Of a DNA stretch of 64,000 nt, positions 35,306 through 44,519 are shown piece after piece. The DNA is from WGMI01 sp041739275 (GTDB taxonomy: Bacteria > Bacteroidota > Bacteroidia > Flavobacteriales > Schleiferiaceae). Below the pieces are notes generated by a model. It had not been told where the DNA came from. It did not search any database and saw only the letters and a program-made list of their open reading frames with translations. How positions within the stretch are numbered: position 1 is the stretch's first letter; every line of letters starts with the position of its first letter. The stretch spans positions 42,094 to 106,093 of the forward strand of contig JBGSOF010000022.1 in assembly GCA_041739275.1 (NCBI GenBank). The letters are read 5' to 3'. Made by a program: the position numbers and the translations under genes.

Positions 35306-37297
35306 TCAGCGCTCGAGTCGGCCAAAGAGTTCAGCGCGAACCTGCTCGTTTACATCCACAGGGTATTTGGCCCGGAGTTCGGCAATCCATTCGCGTTCGA
35401 GTTCCTTTTGATAATCTGAAGCCACCAAGCCGCGAACTTCGTCGAGTTCTTTGTTGGAGGGAGGCAAGACCTCGGCGAGGCGCACAAAACTCCACTGCCC
35501 ATTGCTTTCGACTATGGAGCTCAATCCCGGAGTTTGACCGAGTTCGGTTAACAACGGCTCGTTCTTGCCCTCGTCGAGCAAGCTGCTGTAGAGAATGTTG
35601 AGTCCGCTTTCTTCGTTGAGCTTTTCCTGAACACTCTCGATGTCTGAGCCTTTGGACAGCATTTTGCGGGCTTTTTTCGCAATTTTCTCGGTTTTGCAGT
35701 CGAAGCGATCGTAGCGATACCTCAATGGCCAGCGATATTCTTCGCGGTGCCTTGAGTGGTACGCTTCGAGACCGGCGGTATCGGCAATTGAGCGGGTCCA
35801 GACCTTTTGATCGGTGAGGTCGAACAGCAGAATGCCTTCGCGGTATTCGTTCACCAACCAACGAAACTCGGGATACTTCTGCTCCAGCTTGCCATCTTCG
35901 TACACCAAAACCTCTGCTTCGACAAAAGCCTTAAACCGGGCTTCGAGGTCTGCGTTCGCCGTCTTGCCCTCGGGCAGAGCTTTTGCGTTCGACTCCAAAT
36001 AAGTCGCGAATTCGGAGGTTTTTAAGTCGCGATCGGCAAACTTTCCGAGCGATTTTGAACTCTTCAACAAGGCTTCAGACGGCTTCCAAGTTCCTTCAGC
36101 GTACGCCTTTGCGTTTACTTGCTTCACAAATGCCTTGTAATTGACTTCATTGCGTTTGTATTTGTACTCCTTGAGCAGACGAGCCAAAAACTGTTCCTGT
36201 CCGGCCAAAGCGCGTTGATCTCTTTGAATGCGCGCCTTGAGTTCTGTTTTACTCTCTTCGAAGCCCGCGCGCGCCGGGCGATCGATGAGGCGAATGATAT
36301 GCCAACCGTAAGACGTCTTGATGGGCTCGCTGAAATCTCCGACTTGAGCAAGCGAAAAAGCCGCCTCTTCAAACTCGGGCGTCATGGCGTTGATGCCGAA
36401 TTCGGGCAGTTCGCCACTGCGGTCTTTGGTCGTTTTATCTTCTGAGTATTGACGGCACAGATTTTCCCAACTTTCGGTTCCTTGCTTGAGGGTCTGATAT
36501 ATTTCGCGGATTTGTCGCTCGGCCGCAGCAGCTGCATCCGGAGTGGATTCGTCGTTGGAAACGCGCATCAAATGAGCTACTTTGATTCGTCCCCGGGCGG
36601 CACGACGGTCGTAAACTTTGACCAAATGATAGCCGAACTGGGTGCGAATCGGCATCGAAATCGATCCGACGGGCAAGTCGTAGGCCGCATTTTCGAATGG
36701 GTACACCATATTGAACACCGTGAAGTAGCCGAGGTCTCCCCCGCGCTGAGCCGAATAGGTATCGTCACTGGCTTTAGCCGCTTCTTCAAAAGTCTTTTCG
36801 CCTTTTAAAATAGCCGTGCGGAGTGCGACCATCGATTTGTACGCGGACACCGTGTCGGCCGGAGCGGCGTTCGCGTCTACCGCTTTCATGATGTGGCCAG
36901 CGCGCACATCGGTAGATCCGCGTCGGTAAGCTTGAGCCACCAAACTGTCTTCAAAAGCGCGATCGGTGAGGTACGGCTTGGCTAATTGAGCTCTGTACCC
37001 GCTGAATTCGCGTATAAAACTCTCGCGCTGATCCAAACCCAAAGCCTTGGCTTCGTGAACTTTGAGCTTAAAGTTGATGTATAGGTCGAGGTATTCTGCG
37101 GGGGTTTTCGGGTCGAGCTGTTCGCCGATTTCGCGGTTCTTGTTGAAGACCGCTTCGAACTCTCGATCGCTCACCGTTGAGGTTCCATCAACCGTAAACA
37201 ACACCTTTTCAGTAGGTTGCTGTGCAAACAAACCGAGCGCAAACCCTTGGGTCAACGCCCACAAAACCCATTGTCTTGTCTTCTTTGGCGCTTTCAT
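35306..37297 (-). CDS. Parvulin-type peptidyl-prolyl isomerase, two PpiC domains
   Basis: ATG 37297 is preferred because it starts a good signal peptide (RQWVLWALTQGFALGLFAQ); an upstream ATG at 37312 adds 5 residues. The 663-residue protein has two parvulin domains: one near GHIMKAVDANAAPADTVSAY ... GYFTVFNMVYPFENAAY ... RTQFGYHLVKVYDRRAARG, and one near KVAHLMRVSNDE ... GELPEFGINAMTPEFEEAAF ... SYGWHIIRLIDR. A long helical C-terminal part follows. It is predicted to be periplasmic and to help outer-membrane proteins fold. It is the first gene of the parvulin-lipoprotein-SurA-MoxR operon, 66 bp after guaB's end. Confidence 0.92.
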   Translation of the reverse strand: MKAPKKTRQWVLWALTQGFALGLFAQQPTEKVLFTVDGTSTVSDREFEAVFNKNREIGEQLDPKTPAEYLDLYINFKLKVHEAKALGLDQRESFIREFSGYRAQLAKPYLTDRAFEDSLVAQAYRRGSTDVRAGHIMKAVDANAAPADTVSAYKSMVALRTAILKGEKTFEEAAKASDDTYSAQRGGDLGYFTVFNMVYPFENAAYDLPVGSISMPIRTQFGYHLVKVYDRRAARGRIKVAHLMRVSNDESTPDAAAAAERQIREIYQTLKQGTESWENLCRQYSEDKTTKDRSGELPEFGINAMTPEFEEAAFSLAQVGDFSEPIKTSYGWHIIRLIDRPARAGFEESKTELKARIQRDQRALAGQEQFLARLLKEYKYKRNEVNYKAFVKQVNAKAYAEGTWKPSEALLKSSKSLGKFADRDLKTSEFATYLESNAKALPEGKTANADLEARFKAFVEAEVLVYEDGKLEQKYPEFRWLVNEYREGILLFDLTDQKVWTRSIADTAGLEAYHSRHREEYRWPLRYRYDRFDCKTEKIAKKARKMLSKGSDIESVQEKLNEESGLNILYSSLLDEGKNEPLLTELGQTPGLSSIVESNGQWSFVRLAEVLPPSNKELDEVRGLVASDYQKELEREWIAELRAKYPVDVNEQVRAELFGRLER

Positions 37298-37325
37298 AAA
37301 TATCGAATTCATTGGGGTTGGGCGG

Positions 37326-37333
37326 CAAAAATA
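37326..37333 (-). promoter_or_regulatory. TAnnTTTG -7 box upstream of the parvulin operon
   Basis: The minus strand reads TATTTTTG, a full match to the Bacteroidota -7 consensus, 28 bases before ATG 37297. No -33 TTTG at the normal 19-21 spacing is visible, so only the -7 element is supported. Confidence 0.4.
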
Positions 37334-37363
37334 AGGAATGACGGCAGCCAAAAGTCGATTCGA

Positions 37364-38833
37364 TCAGCGGCTGTAATTCGGTGCTTCAGATGTGATGGTG
37401 ACATCGTGCGGATGGCTCTCGTGCACCCCCGCTGAAGTAATGCGCACAAAACGCGCTTTTTCTTGGAGTTCGGGCACATTCGCGGCACCCAAGTATCCCA
37501 TGCCCGCGCGCAATCCGCCCATAAACTGATACATCACTTCAGAGACTTCTCCCTTGTACGGCACGCGCCCGACGATGCCCTCAGGAACTAATTTTTTGAT
37601 GTCGTCTTCCACATCTTGGAAATAGCGATCCTTGCTGCCGCTTTGCATGGCTTCGATCGACCCCATGCCGCGATAGGTCTTGTATTTTCTGCCTTCGTAA
37701 ATAATCGTGTCACCCGGAGTCTCTTTGGTGCCCGCGAGCAAAGACCCGAGCATCACACAGTCAGCTCCGGCGGCGATCGCTTTTACAATGTCTCCGGTGT
37801 AGCGTATTCCCCCGTCGGCGATCAAGGGCACACCCGAGCCTTTCAAGCCTTTGGCCGCTTCCATAATGGCAGTGAGCTGGGGAACTCCCACCCCAGCCAC
37901 GACGCGCGTAGTACAGATCGATCCGGGCCCGATGCCCACCTTGACCGCGTCTGCACCGGCATCGGCCAAGAGACGAGCGGCTTCGGCCGTGGCCACATTG
38001 CCCACCACCACCTCAAGCCCCTCGAAGCGCGCCTTTACTTTTTCCAAGGCTTCGACCACCCCTTTGCTGTGGCCATGCGCCGTATCGATAATTACGGCGT
38101 CGACATTGGCCTCGACGAGCGCAGAAACCCGATCCATCAGATCAAACGTGACTCCGACCGCCGCAGCGACGCGCAAACGCCCAAACCGATCTTTATTCGC
38201 GTTCGGCTTAACCTTTAACTTGCTGATATCTCGATAGGTAATAAGACCTACCAGCCGATTGTTCGCACGCACCACGGGGAGCTTTTCAATCTTGTGGCGC
38301 TGCAGAATTACCTCTGCTTCGTCCATGCTGGTGTTCTCGTGTGTGGTGATTAAACCCTCTGAAGTCATCACCTCCGAAACCAACCTCCGCGCGTCTTTCT
38401 CGAAGCGGAGATCGCGGTTCGTGACAATGCCCAACAACAGTCCTTCTTCGTCGATAACGGGGATGCCCCCGATGCGGTACTCGGCCATCAACTTAGAGGC
38501 ATCGCCCACCGTGGCCTGAGGTCCGAGAGTGACCGGGTCGAGGATCATGCCGCTTTCTGCGCGCTTCACTTTGCGGACTTCGAGCGCCTGCCTTTCGATG
38601 CTCATGTTTTTGTGAAGGACCCCGATTCCGCCATCTTGAGCGATGGCAATGGCCATGGCAGACTCGGTAACCGTGTCCATGGCAGCGCTTGCGATGGGTG
38701 TTTTGAGCTCGATCCCGCGGCTGAAGCGCGAACGAATGTCCACTTCGCGCGGCAGGACTTCAGAATAATCGGGAATCAGGAGGACGTCGTCGTAGGTCAG
38801 GCCTTCGCCGACAATTTTTGGGGTATCCAGCAT
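37364..38833 (-). CDS. guaB: IMP dehydrogenase
   Basis: The 489-residue enzyme oxidises IMP to XMP with NAD, the committed step to guanine nucleotides. The barrel starts GLTYDDVLLIPDYSEVLPREVD and carries ASAAMDTVTESAMAIAIAQ. A pair of CBS domains (about 95-205, MAEYRIGGIPVIDEEGLLLG and ILQRHKIEKLPVV) gives allosteric nucleotide binding. The catalytic cysteine loop is GIGPGSICTTR, followed by PLIADGGIRYTGDIVKAIAA and the flap region with YRGMGSIEAM. It is encoded alone, on the same strand as the parvulin block. Confidence 0.97.
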   Translation of the reverse strand: MLDTPKIVGEGLTYDDVLLIPDYSEVLPREVDIRSRFSRGIELKTPIASAAMDTVTESAMAIAIAQDGGIGVLHKNMSIERQALEVRKVKRAESGMILDPVTLGPQATVGDASKLMAEYRIGGIPVIDEEGLLLGIVTNRDLRFEKDARRLVSEVMTSEGLITTHENTSMDEAEVILQRHKIEKLPVVRANNRLVGLITYRDISKLKVKPNANKDRFGRLRVAAAVGVTFDLMDRVSALVEANVDAVIIDTAHGHSKGVVEALEKVKARFEGLEVVVGNVATAEAARLLADAGADAVKVGIGPGSICTTRVVAGVGVPQLTAIMEAAKGLKGSGVPLIADGGIRYTGDIVKAIAAGADCVMLGSLLAGTKETPGDTIIYEGRKYKTYRGMGSIEAMQSGSKDRYFQDVEDDIKKLVPEGIVGRVPYKGEVSEVMYQFMGGLRAGMGYLGAANVPELQEKARFVRITSAGVHESHPHDVTITSEAPNYSR

Positions 38834-38834
38834 A

Positions 38835-38861
38835 GCAATCGAGAGATTGCGTGCAAATATA
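38835..38861 (-). promoter_or_regulatory. -7 box and palindrome just upstream of guaB
   Basis: The minus strand carries TATATTTG (38861-38854), a full TAnnTTTG match, 20 bases before the guaB ATG. Between them is a perfect 6-bp inverted repeat GCAATC GAGA GATTGC (38835-38850). It would overlap the transcription start, so it may be an operator or a hairpin covering the translation start. No good -33 element is seen. Confidence 0.45.
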
Positions 38862-38926
38862 GCACCCAGTGCACCGGAGTCGACGAAGCGAAAAAACAGA
38901 GCTCAGAATCGATGGATGGCAGCCTT

Positions 38927-39703
38927 TTAGTTCTTGCCGCGCTTTGCCTTTTTCGACTCCTTTTCGGGTTCGGGGTTCAGCACCGCATCGAGGGACCTCA
39001 AATTGCTCATTTGTCGCAAAATCCACGATTGACGCCTGCGCACATAATTTGAAGGATTCTCGGCCGAGTAGCGCCGAGGAGACGGAAGCACCGCGGCGAG
39101 AAGGGCCGATTCTCCGCGGGTGAGTTTGGCCGCGCTCTTGCCGAAGTATCGCTGAGAAGCCGCTTCAGCTCCGTAAATCCCACTGCCGAATTCAGCCACG
39201 TTGACGTAAACTTCCAAGATGCGCTCTTTCCCCCAAATCAGTTCGATCAGGGCGGTAAACCAAACTTCCAATCCTTTTCGCACCCACGATCGAGACGGCC
39301 ACAAAAAGACATTCTTTGCGGTTTGTTGACTGATGGTACTGGCTCCGCGCACTTTCTTGCCCTTGCGGTTGTGCTCTATGGCTTTTTCGATGGCTTCGAT
39401 GTCAAAGCCGCGGTGTTGGGCAAAACGCTGATCCTCTGCCGCTACGACGGCCAAGCCCAAATTCGAATGGATGTTTTCGAACGATCGAAATCGATAATCC
39501 AGACGAGGCTCCTCTCCGTGAAGGGCAAACCATTGACCGATCATCAAAATGTTGGGCGGGGGTGGGATAAATTTCAACAAGACCACCCAGACAAAACTGA
39601 TTCCTACAAAGCCGATACAAACTTTTGCAAATAGCCGGAGGGCGCGTTTCAAGAAACTCCTATTCCCGCTCGGCTTGGAGCGACTTACTTTTTTGCGGGG
39701 CAT
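38927..39703 (-). CDS. mtgA: Monofunctional biosynthetic peptidoglycan transglycosylase
   Basis: This 258-residue GT51 enzyme polymerises lipid II into glycan strands. It has one N-terminal membrane anchor (VCIGFVGISFVWVVLLKFI). The catalytic glutamate lies in AVVAAEDQRFAQHRGFD (Glu90), followed by VRGASTISQQTAKNVFLW, WFTALIELIWGKERILEVYV and NVAEFGSGIYGAEAASQRYF. No transpeptidase domain is present, which is normal for MtgA. A basic tail (KESKKAKRGKN) ends it. Confidence 0.95.
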   Translation of the reverse strand: MPRKKVSRSKPSGNRSFLKRALRLFAKVCIGFVGISFVWVVLLKFIPPPPNILMIGQWFALHGEEPRLDYRFRSFENIHSNLGLAVVAAEDQRFAQHRGFDIEAIEKAIEHNRKGKKVRGASTISQQTAKNVFLWPSRSWVRKGLEVWFTALIELIWGKERILEVYVNVAEFGSGIYGAEAASQRYFGKSAAKLTRGESALLAAVLPSPRRYSAENPSNYVRRRQSWILRQMSNLRSLDAVLNPEPEKESKKAKRGKN

Positions 39704-39795
39704 GAGGATCGCTCTTTTTTTTTTGCGTCAAAGAAAACAGTGGGATCGATACAAAAGCTTAACACCGCCTGAGAAACTTGGTGTTTCTTATACAC

Positions 39796-39803
39796 TAACT
39801 TTG
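39796..39803 (+). promoter_or_regulatory. TAnnTTTG -7 box of the receiver-domain gene
   Basis: TAACTTTG at 39796-39803 matches the Bacteroidota -7 consensus exactly and ends 4 bases before the ATG at 39808. This implies a leaderless or very short-leader transcript. A TTG occurs at 39778-39780, but its 15-base spacing is short. Confidence 0.45.
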
Positions 39804-39807
39804 CCCT

Positions 39808-40245
39808 ATGGCAACTCCCTTAATCACCATTAGCACTCCCCTTTTACTCGGCAAACGCATTCTTTTGGCTGAGGATAACGAGGTTGCACAGCAACAATTT
39901 TTAATTATGCTCCGGCGCATGGGCGGCGATGTGGATACCGCCACCACCGGTCTGCAGGTTTTGGAAGCCCTTGAAAAAGAACGTTTCGACCTTTTGGTTT
40001 TAGACATACAGCTCCCTCCGATTCACGGAATTGAACTCGTTCGGAATTTTAGGCGCGAGTCGGGATCAGAGATGAAAATCCTCGGCTTGAGCTCAATGGA
40101 CTACAAAGGAAGAGCCATCGGCGCGGGCATGGATGTCGTTTTGATCAGGCCCGTGGAGACCTACGCGTTTTTGTCTGCACTCCATCAGCTATTCGCCGAA
40201 GAACGAGTTCAGCACTCCGGAGAAATCCAGACGGCAAACGGCTGA
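39808..40245 (+). CDS. Stand-alone response-regulator receiver domain
   Basis: The 145-residue protein is a single CheY-like domain: acidic pair Glu22-Asp23 (ILLAEDNEVAQQ), phosphoacceptor Asp66 (LLVLDIQLPP) and Ser95/96 (ILGLSSMD). The conserved lysine before the last proline is replaced by arginine (VVLIRPVE, Arg114), so signalling after phosphorylation may be altered. There is no output domain and no kinase nearby. Its 3' end overlaps the tail of the convergent comEC gene by 37 bp. Confidence 0.88.
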   Translation: MATPLITISTPLLLGKRILLAEDNEVAQQQFLIMLRRMGGDVDTATTGLQVLEALEKERFDLLVLDIQLPPIHGIELVRNFRRESGSEMKILGLSSMDYKGRAIGAGMDVVLIRPVETYAFLSALHQLFAEERVQHSGEIQTANG

Positions 40246-42248
40246 TCCGCTAAGTCGACGACAGGCCGCTGCGGTTGCAAGAGCTGTGCCGTCCGCCCGT
40301 TTTTGAGTTGTACCACATTCCATTTCAGTTTTTCAGCTTGTTCGGCAGAAACCGCGGCCCCCGGCAGAACCCAGTAACTGTCGTGAATGCGCAGCACCCC
40401 GTCGCGATAAGACCAGCCGGGTCCTTGAGCAGAGCCTTCGGAATCAATATGCTTCGGATTTGATATGCCGCGCTTCTCAAAGCCCGGTGCAATCGAAAAT
40501 TGAAAATCTGAACTATTCGCATTGCCCAGCCAAAAAGCATCGTCAGCGCTGATGGCAGACAGCGCCCAAAATCGCTCCGACTGGTGCAGCACCAACTCCA
40601 CTGCCCGCTCGGCTCTCGAGCTTCGGTATGCTCGATATCCTATCCATATCAGCAGAACCACTCCGAAAGCGCGAAACCAAAATCGCATTTTTGAAGGGCG
40701 AAATCCGGCCATCATCAAAATCAACAGGGCGAGGCAGCTCGCATCCCAACGATCGAATTGAAGACCCGACCACACCGCGTACCGCGGATCGCCTCCATAA
40801 AAAGCTACGTGCTCGAGCGCTAGGTAAACCCATTCGAGAGGAGCGAGAAAAAAATGGGGAATACGCGCAAACTGAGCGGCGATCAAGATCGGGAGCCCGA
40901 GGTACATCACCAGCCCGGCCAGCGGAACGGCCAGCAAATTTGCGGGCAAGAACAATAGGGGAATGCTGCCAAAGACCGGCAGCAACCAAGGAAGGCAAGC
41001 CAGTTGAGCAGATAGACTCATGGCCGCTGAAGAGCCCATTTTTCGAATCCAGAGCCGATGTGTGTCAAAAAGTGATTCAAACCGGGGCATCAGCCAAATC
41101 AGTCCGGCCACTGCACTGTAGCTCAATTGAAAGCCCAAGTCAAAAATCCAAACCGGCCTGTACATCAACAGCAAAAAAGCCGAACCGAGAAGCGCTTGTC
41201 CGGGCTTGGGTTTTAGCCCGGTTGATTTAATGATCTCAGCAATGCTCACCATGGCCGACGCCCGCACCACAGAGGCCGAAAAGCCGGTGAGGAGCGCGTA
41301 CGACCAAAGCACGAGCAGTCTCACGATCAAAAATGAAACCCGATCGGAGCGAAGTACAAATCGAACCGCCGAATAGAGCAGGCCCACGTGAAGCCCGCTC
41401 ACCGCCAAAATGTGGATGGTTCCGCTGTTCGAAAAGCGTTCGAGCAATTCAGGGGCCACTCGATCTCTTCGAGCCAACAAAAAAGCTTCGATGAAGCCCG
41501 AACATGCCGGGTCGAGGGCTTGCTGCTTTAGGTGCTCAGAAATCGACTCCGACAAGCGCACAGCCAGAGTCTTGAGGCTTTGATCGCGCGGTCTTTCGAT
41601 AACGGTGCTCGATTCAATCGACAACACCCCCGAAATGCCTCGTCTTTCGAGGTAGGCCGCGTAGTTGAAGGCTCCGGGATTGAGATTGGGCGCGACCGCT
41701 GAACACCGAGCGCGCAAGATTCGATAACGCCCCGCCGCCTGCCAGTGCACGGGGCTTAAGGTATCTGCGGAGGCTTGTAGAACAAAGGGTTGCGAACCGC
41801 TGAATCCGGAGTCTCTCGAATGCCACCGCTCCACTTCGACCCTGAATTTCTGACGGCCGTTTTTAATTGCGGGGGGGTCGATCACCAAGATGTCCACGGC
41901 CAGCGCTCCCTCAGCTCCGCTCGGAATTCCGACCTCGATTTGCGCGCATCGATCGACCGCCCAAAGCGCAAAAAAAATTCCCGGACCCACCAGGGCCAAT
42001 GGAGAGCGAACTCGGTCTAACAATCGAGCGAATCGAGATCTCCGGGCCTTGAGGAATGCCTTTGGCCATTGAAAACCGGGAGCGGCGAACCAAAGGCAGC
42101 ACAGAACCAAATAGGCCCGTGGCACCGGCTTCAGGGCAAACCATTCGCACAGCAAGGCACCGGATACGAGACCCAGAACCGGCATAAATAAAGGAAAGCT
42201 TCGTATTCTATTCAATCGTGCTACGGCAGCAAAGACGAGGGATGCCAC
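40209..42248 (-). CDS. comEC: ComEC/Rec2 family DNA-uptake channel protein
   Basis: The 679-residue membrane protein has two N-terminal helices, a soluble DUF4131-type domain (about 100-220), then the Competence domain with roughly eight helices. HILAVSGLHVGLLYSAVRF (about residue 284) and the helices after GFSASVVRASAMVSIAEI are diagnostic. ComEC carries single-stranded DNA into the cytoplasm during transformation. The C-terminal metallo-beta-lactamase domain of longer ComECs is absent; only about 170 residues follow the last helices. Its start overlaps the SpoIID-type gene by 28 bp; a start at 42185 is possible. Confidence 0.9.
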   Translation of the reverse strand: MASLVFAAVARLNRIRSFPLFMPVLGLVSGALLCEWFALKPVPRAYLVLCCLWFAAPGFQWPKAFLKARRSRFARLLDRVRSPLALVGPGIFFALWAVDRCAQIEVGIPSGAEGALAVDILVIDPPAIKNGRQKFRVEVERWHSRDSGFSGSQPFVLQASADTLSPVHWQAAGRYRILRARCSAVAPNLNPGAFNYAAYLERRGISGVLSIESSTVIERPRDQSLKTLAVRLSESISEHLKQQALDPACSGFIEAFLLARRDRVAPELLERFSNSGTIHILAVSGLHVGLLYSAVRFVLRSDRVSFLIVRLLVLWSYALLTGFSASVVRASAMVSIAEIIKSTGLKPKPGQALLGSAFLLLMYRPVWIFDLGFQLSYSAVAGLIWLMPRFESLFDTHRLWIRKMGSSAAMSLSAQLACLPWLLPVFGSIPLLFLPANLLAVPLAGLVMYLGLPILIAAQFARIPHFFLAPLEWVYLALEHVAFYGGDPRYAVWSGLQFDRWDASCLALLILMMAGFRPSKMRFWFRAFGVVLLIWIGYRAYRSSRAERAVELVLHQSERFWALSAISADDAFWLGNANSSDFQFSIAPGFEKRGISNPKHIDSEGSAQGPGWSYRDGVLRIHDSYWVLPGAAVSAEQAEKLKWNVVQLKNGRTAQLLQPQRPVVDLADQPFAVWISPEC

Positions 42249-43537
42249 GCATCCAGCTCGAGACCGCCGTAGTAAAAATAAAGAATTTCTCTATAATCGT
42301 ATCCTTTTTCTGACATTTTTATTGCACCATCTTGAGCCAAACCGACACCATGACCGTATCCCCTGCCCTTCAACACGTAATCCGATTCCTCTTCAAAGAC
42401 ATCAAACCACGTGGATCTCAGCCCAAAAGCATGTCGAAATGCGGTCAATTGAAAACTCTTCTGTCCGTAACTGAAACGCTCTTTTCGCTCGCTTTGCCGG
42501 AACTGTGCAAAGGCCTCTGCCATTGCTCGGTCGCTTGCGGAGCAACCCAATTTCTCAGCCATCCAAAGCTGTACTTTCTCTTTGGGCAAGCGCTTTTCCC
42601 AGCGCGCAGAGGGACCTTGCAAACTGTGGGGATCGCTTCGGGAGCTCAAATAGTCGATCGGCCGACCCCAGACCCACTGCGAAGGAGATGTTTGCCCACC
42701 GCTGTTGGCGTGGAAGACGACCAAGGCCGGCTTGCACTGTGGATCGAGCAAAACCGTATCTCGGGTGCTGCGTACCGCCCACAAAATGGTGTCGGCGTGT
42801 TTTCCCTTCGGATGCCCTTTGTACACTTGAGAACTGACATCGTCTTTGAGGTCATAACCCAAGTCGGCATGTTTGCCCAGGTTGCGCAAGGCGAAGGTTC
42901 GAGCCAGAATCGATTGAGCCTTTAAAAACTCGGGGGTCCCCACGTGCCCCGCTTCAGCCTCCACCACCCCTGCCACATAGTCTTCCAAACCCACAGAATT
43001 GATCGCGCGCAGACGACCCGATTCCACATCGAAAGACAGAGTGCCCGAATAGCGCCGGCGCGCTTCGCCTGAACGGACCTCAATCAGACCGCCTTCGCCC
43101 AAGGGCACAATGCTGAGCTCCGGGTATTTTCCCAGCGACTTGGCCGAGATCGGCTCGCGCAGCTTGAGCTTCTTGCCGTCGACAGAAATTTTAAGCCCAG
43201 CAGTGGAACACACGGCCACGGTGTCGATTCGCTTTCCTCGCGAACGCTTCGCCAGGACGGCCAGTCTGCCTGCATGTGCCGAAATCTCGACACTCGACAC
43301 AGCTTCTGCGCTCAGGATGCGCACTCTGAGTTCTCGATTTTTTTCGGCAGACAGACTCTGAGCAGAAGCTTCAAGCGAGGCCTGAAGAATTCCTGCGATC
43401 AAAACCAAGGTTTTGAGCCCGGTTTTTAACGAGCCCGAGAATCGCCAGGGCGGCGCGTTCCGAGGCGCCGGGTCCCCCCAAAGCCTTGGCCAACTCGTCG
43501 TAATCTCGCCGTATGCGTTCTCTTTCAGTCTCATCAA
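42221..43537 (-). CDS. SpoIID/LytB domain protein
   Basis: The reading frame gives 438 residues, of which about 300 match the SpoIID family, linked to amidase activation or glycan cleavage in the cell wall: GLEDYVAGVVEAEAGHVGTP, FLKAQSILARTFALRN, VVFHANSGGQTSPSQWVWG and the ending GRGYGHGVGLAQDGAIKM. The only ATG codons (43537, 43534) lie 167 bp inside lpxB. A hydrophobic signal segment starts about residue 44 (TLVLIAGILQASLEASAQ), so a TTG at 43408 is a credible alternative start. It is exported, by inference. Confidence 0.85.
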   Translation of the reverse strand: MMRLKENAYGEITTSWPRLWGDPAPRNAPPWRFSGSLKTGLKTLVLIAGILQASLEASAQSLSAEKNRELRVRILSAEAVSSVEISAHAGRLAVLAKRSRGKRIDTVAVCSTAGLKISVDGKKLKLREPISAKSLGKYPELSIVPLGEGGLIEVRSGEARRRYSGTLSFDVESGRLRAINSVGLEDYVAGVVEAEAGHVGTPEFLKAQSILARTFALRNLGKHADLGYDLKDDVSSQVYKGHPKGKHADTILWAVRSTRDTVLLDPQCKPALVVFHANSGGQTSPSQWVWGRPIDYLSSRSDPHSLQGPSARWEKRLPKEKVQLWMAEKLGCSASDRAMAEAFAQFRQSERKERFSYGQKSFQLTAFRHAFGLRSTWFDVFEEESDYVLKGRGYGHGVGLAQDGAIKMSEKGYDYREILYFYYGGLELDAWHPSSLLP

Positions 43538-44519
43538 AAAGCTTTTGCAAGTTCTGCTTCAACGCACGTGAATTGAGCTCCCCCTGAATCAATTCTTTCA
43601 CCGATTCTCTGTTCAAAACCAAGTTGACCAAAGAGATGTAACGGACCTTGACCAATCGCCGCGCGATCCATACCGACAGGGCGTTGGCGCGAAAACAAAC
43701 CGTTTGCGGCACTCCGAAAAGCGCCGTTTCAAGAGTGGCTGTGCCCGAAGTCACCAAGGCTGCAGAAGCTTGGCGCAGCAAAGCGTAGGTTCCCGATCGG
43801 CTGATTTCGATTGGTGCCGAACCGAGCAAGGGCAAGTAAAACGAGGGGTCTACCGAGGGTGCGGCCGCCAGCACAAATCGATACTGCGGAAGCTGCAAGG
43901 CTGTTTCGACGAATACGGGCAAGACCTGAGAAATTTCTTGCTTTCGGCTTCCGGGAAGCAGCGCAACCAGCGGTTTGCCCCGTCCATCGGCCACCGACAT
44001 CCGATTTTCGGCTGTGGAACCCACTTCGTCAAGCAAGGGATGTCCGACAAATTCAACATCCATTCCGAAACGCGCATAGAACTCGGTTTCAAAGGGAAGC
44101 ACGACCAACATTCGATCGACCGTCTGTTTCAAAATTTCCACCCTGCCCTGCTTCCACGCCCATACCTGAGGCGATATGTAGTACACCACCGGAATGCCCC
44201 GCTCCTTGGCAAACCGAGCCATGCGCATGTTGAAGCCCGGATAATCGACCAAAACCAAGACATCGGGTTGATATTCCACCAGGTCATTTTTGGCCTGATC
44301 CAGAAAACCTAAGATTTTTCTCAGATTTTGGATTACCTCGACAAAGCCCATAAACGCCAATTCGCGAATGTGACGCACCGGCTTGCCTCCGACATCGGCC
44401 ATGCGATCGCCTCCCCAAAATCGAAATTCGACCTCGGGTTCGCGGCTCCGGAGCGCCTTCATCAGGTTCGAGGCGTGCAAATCGCCCGAAGCCTCACCCG
44501 CAATAATGTATACCTTCAT
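43371..44519 (-). CDS. lpxB: Lipid-A-disaccharide synthase
   Basis: ATG 44519 overlaps the surE stop (ATGA) and starts MKVYIIAGEASGDLHASNLM, the classic LpxB opening. The 382-residue peripheral GT19 enzyme joins UDP-diacylglucosamine to lipid X to make the lipid A disaccharide. Other family blocks are FWGGDRMADVGG, DYPGFNMRMARFAKERGIPV, YYISPQVWAWKQGRV, LPFETEFY and ALLPGSRKQEISQVLP. The last residues overlap the SpoIID-type frame. It indicates a lipid A-bearing outer membrane. Confidence 0.96.
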   Translation of the reverse strand: MKVYIIAGEASGDLHASNLMKALRSREPEVEFRFWGGDRMADVGGKPVRHIRELAFMGFVEVIQNLRKILGFLDQAKNDLVEYQPDVLVLVDYPGFNMRMARFAKERGIPVVYYISPQVWAWKQGRVEILKQTVDRMLVVLPFETEFYARFGMDVEFVGHPLLDEVGSTAENRMSVADGRGKPLVALLPGSRKQEISQVLPVFVETALQLPQYRFVLAAAPSVDPSFYLPLLGSAPIEISRSGTYALLRQASAALVTSGTATLETALFGVPQTVCFRANALSVWIARRLVKVRYISLVNLVLNRESVKELIQGELNSRALKQNLQKLFDETERERIRRDYDELAKALGGPGASERAALAILGLVKNRAQNLGFDRRNSSGLA

